In this document: piece by piece, positions 5,294 through 5,315 of the stretch
Layout: every line of letters begins with the position of its first letter
How positions within the stretch are numbered: the first letter of the stretch is position 1
Assembly (NCBI GenBank): GCA_016777745.1
Contig: JADHQX010000105.1
Location: forward strand, 1 to 5,315
Direction: 5' to 3'
Origin: Candidatus Pelagibacterales bacterium
GTDB taxonomy: Bacteria > Pseudomonadota > Alphaproteobacteria > Pelagibacterales > AG-422-B15
DNA: 5,315 bases
The notes under the pieces: generated by a model
What the model was told of the DNA's origin: nothing
What the model saw: the letters and a program-made list of their open reading frames with translations, nothing else
The model's database searches: none
Program-made: the position numbers and the translations under genes

Positions 5294-5315
5294 CAGGCTC
5301 ATAACCTGAAGGTCG
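5294..5315 (+). other. Partial tRNA-fMet sequence at the window edge (probable attachment site copy)
   Basis: The last 22 bases match the middle of bacterial initiator tRNA-fMet: stem CAGG (5294-5297), loop CTCATAA with anticodon CAT (5298-5304), stem CCTG (5305-5308), and AAGGTCG leading toward the T arm, where the window ends. The matching 5' half is missing: the sequence before 5294 shows no acceptor strand and no GGTAGCTCG-like D arm, and the outer pair of the anticodon stem is broken (G5293 opposite A5309). A copy that starts in the anticodon stem and continues to the 3' end is what a tRNA-targeting integrase leaves behind. The match to tRNA-fMet is from memory of the family and is strong; the attachment-site reading is inference. 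Confidence 0.65.

Noticed and set aside
1..5315. CRISPR array, insertion sequence or a new defence system
   Set aside because: No regularly spaced repeats, no transposase frame and no defence-type domains are present. The intact genes all belong to known transport and oxidation families.

Overview
The window looks like a piece of an alphaproteobacterial chromosome, probably from a marine or other free-living lineage. The basis is a CCA-encoding tRNA-Ser, a tripartite tricarboxylate transporter (TTT/Tct) operon, and a right-edge fragment whose anticodon arm matches the alphaproteobacterial form of initiator tRNA-fMet. Gene G+C is moderate by eye and the intergenic DNA is clearly AT-rich. The genus cannot be named from the sequence alone.

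Layout. Positions 1-130 hold a short leader with an inverted repeat and a complete tRNA-Ser(GGA). Positions 131-360 hold the scar of an integrated element: an AT-rich stretch, a tandem repeat of CTACCCACAACG, and the last part of a tyrosine-recombinase (integrase) gene cut off from its 5' end. Positions 361-600 hold no intact gene. They contain an antisense open frame with helix-turn-helix-like character but no start codon, and an imperfect dyad that could be an operator. From 601 to 5134 four genes lie on the + strand in what is probably one operon: a periplasmic solute-binding protein (TctC/Bug family), a small membrane subunit (TctB), a large membrane subunit (TctA), and an FAD-linked 2-hydroxyacid dehydrogenase (GlcD/D-lactate dehydrogenase type). 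Positions 5135-5293 show no supportable gene. The last 22 bases match the anticodon arm and following bases of tRNA-fMet without its 5' half, as expected for an attachment-site copy.

How the genes work together. TctC would bind a carboxylic acid in the periplasm and hand it to the TctB-TctA membrane pair, which imports it using an ion gradient. The FAD dehydrogenase downstream suggests that the imported acid, or a product of it, is a 2-hydroxy acid oxidised to the 2-oxo acid. The exact substrate cannot be read from the sequence. A strong hairpin followed by a T-run sits between tctC and tctB. It probably lowers transcription into the membrane genes, giving more binding protein than transporter, and it argues that tctB starts at the ATG at 1637 and not at an upstream TTG.

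Overall this is a small catabolic uptake cassette set between two tRNA-associated integration scars. All the protein families are known. The least explained parts are the 131-600 region and the right-hand tRNA-fMet fragment.
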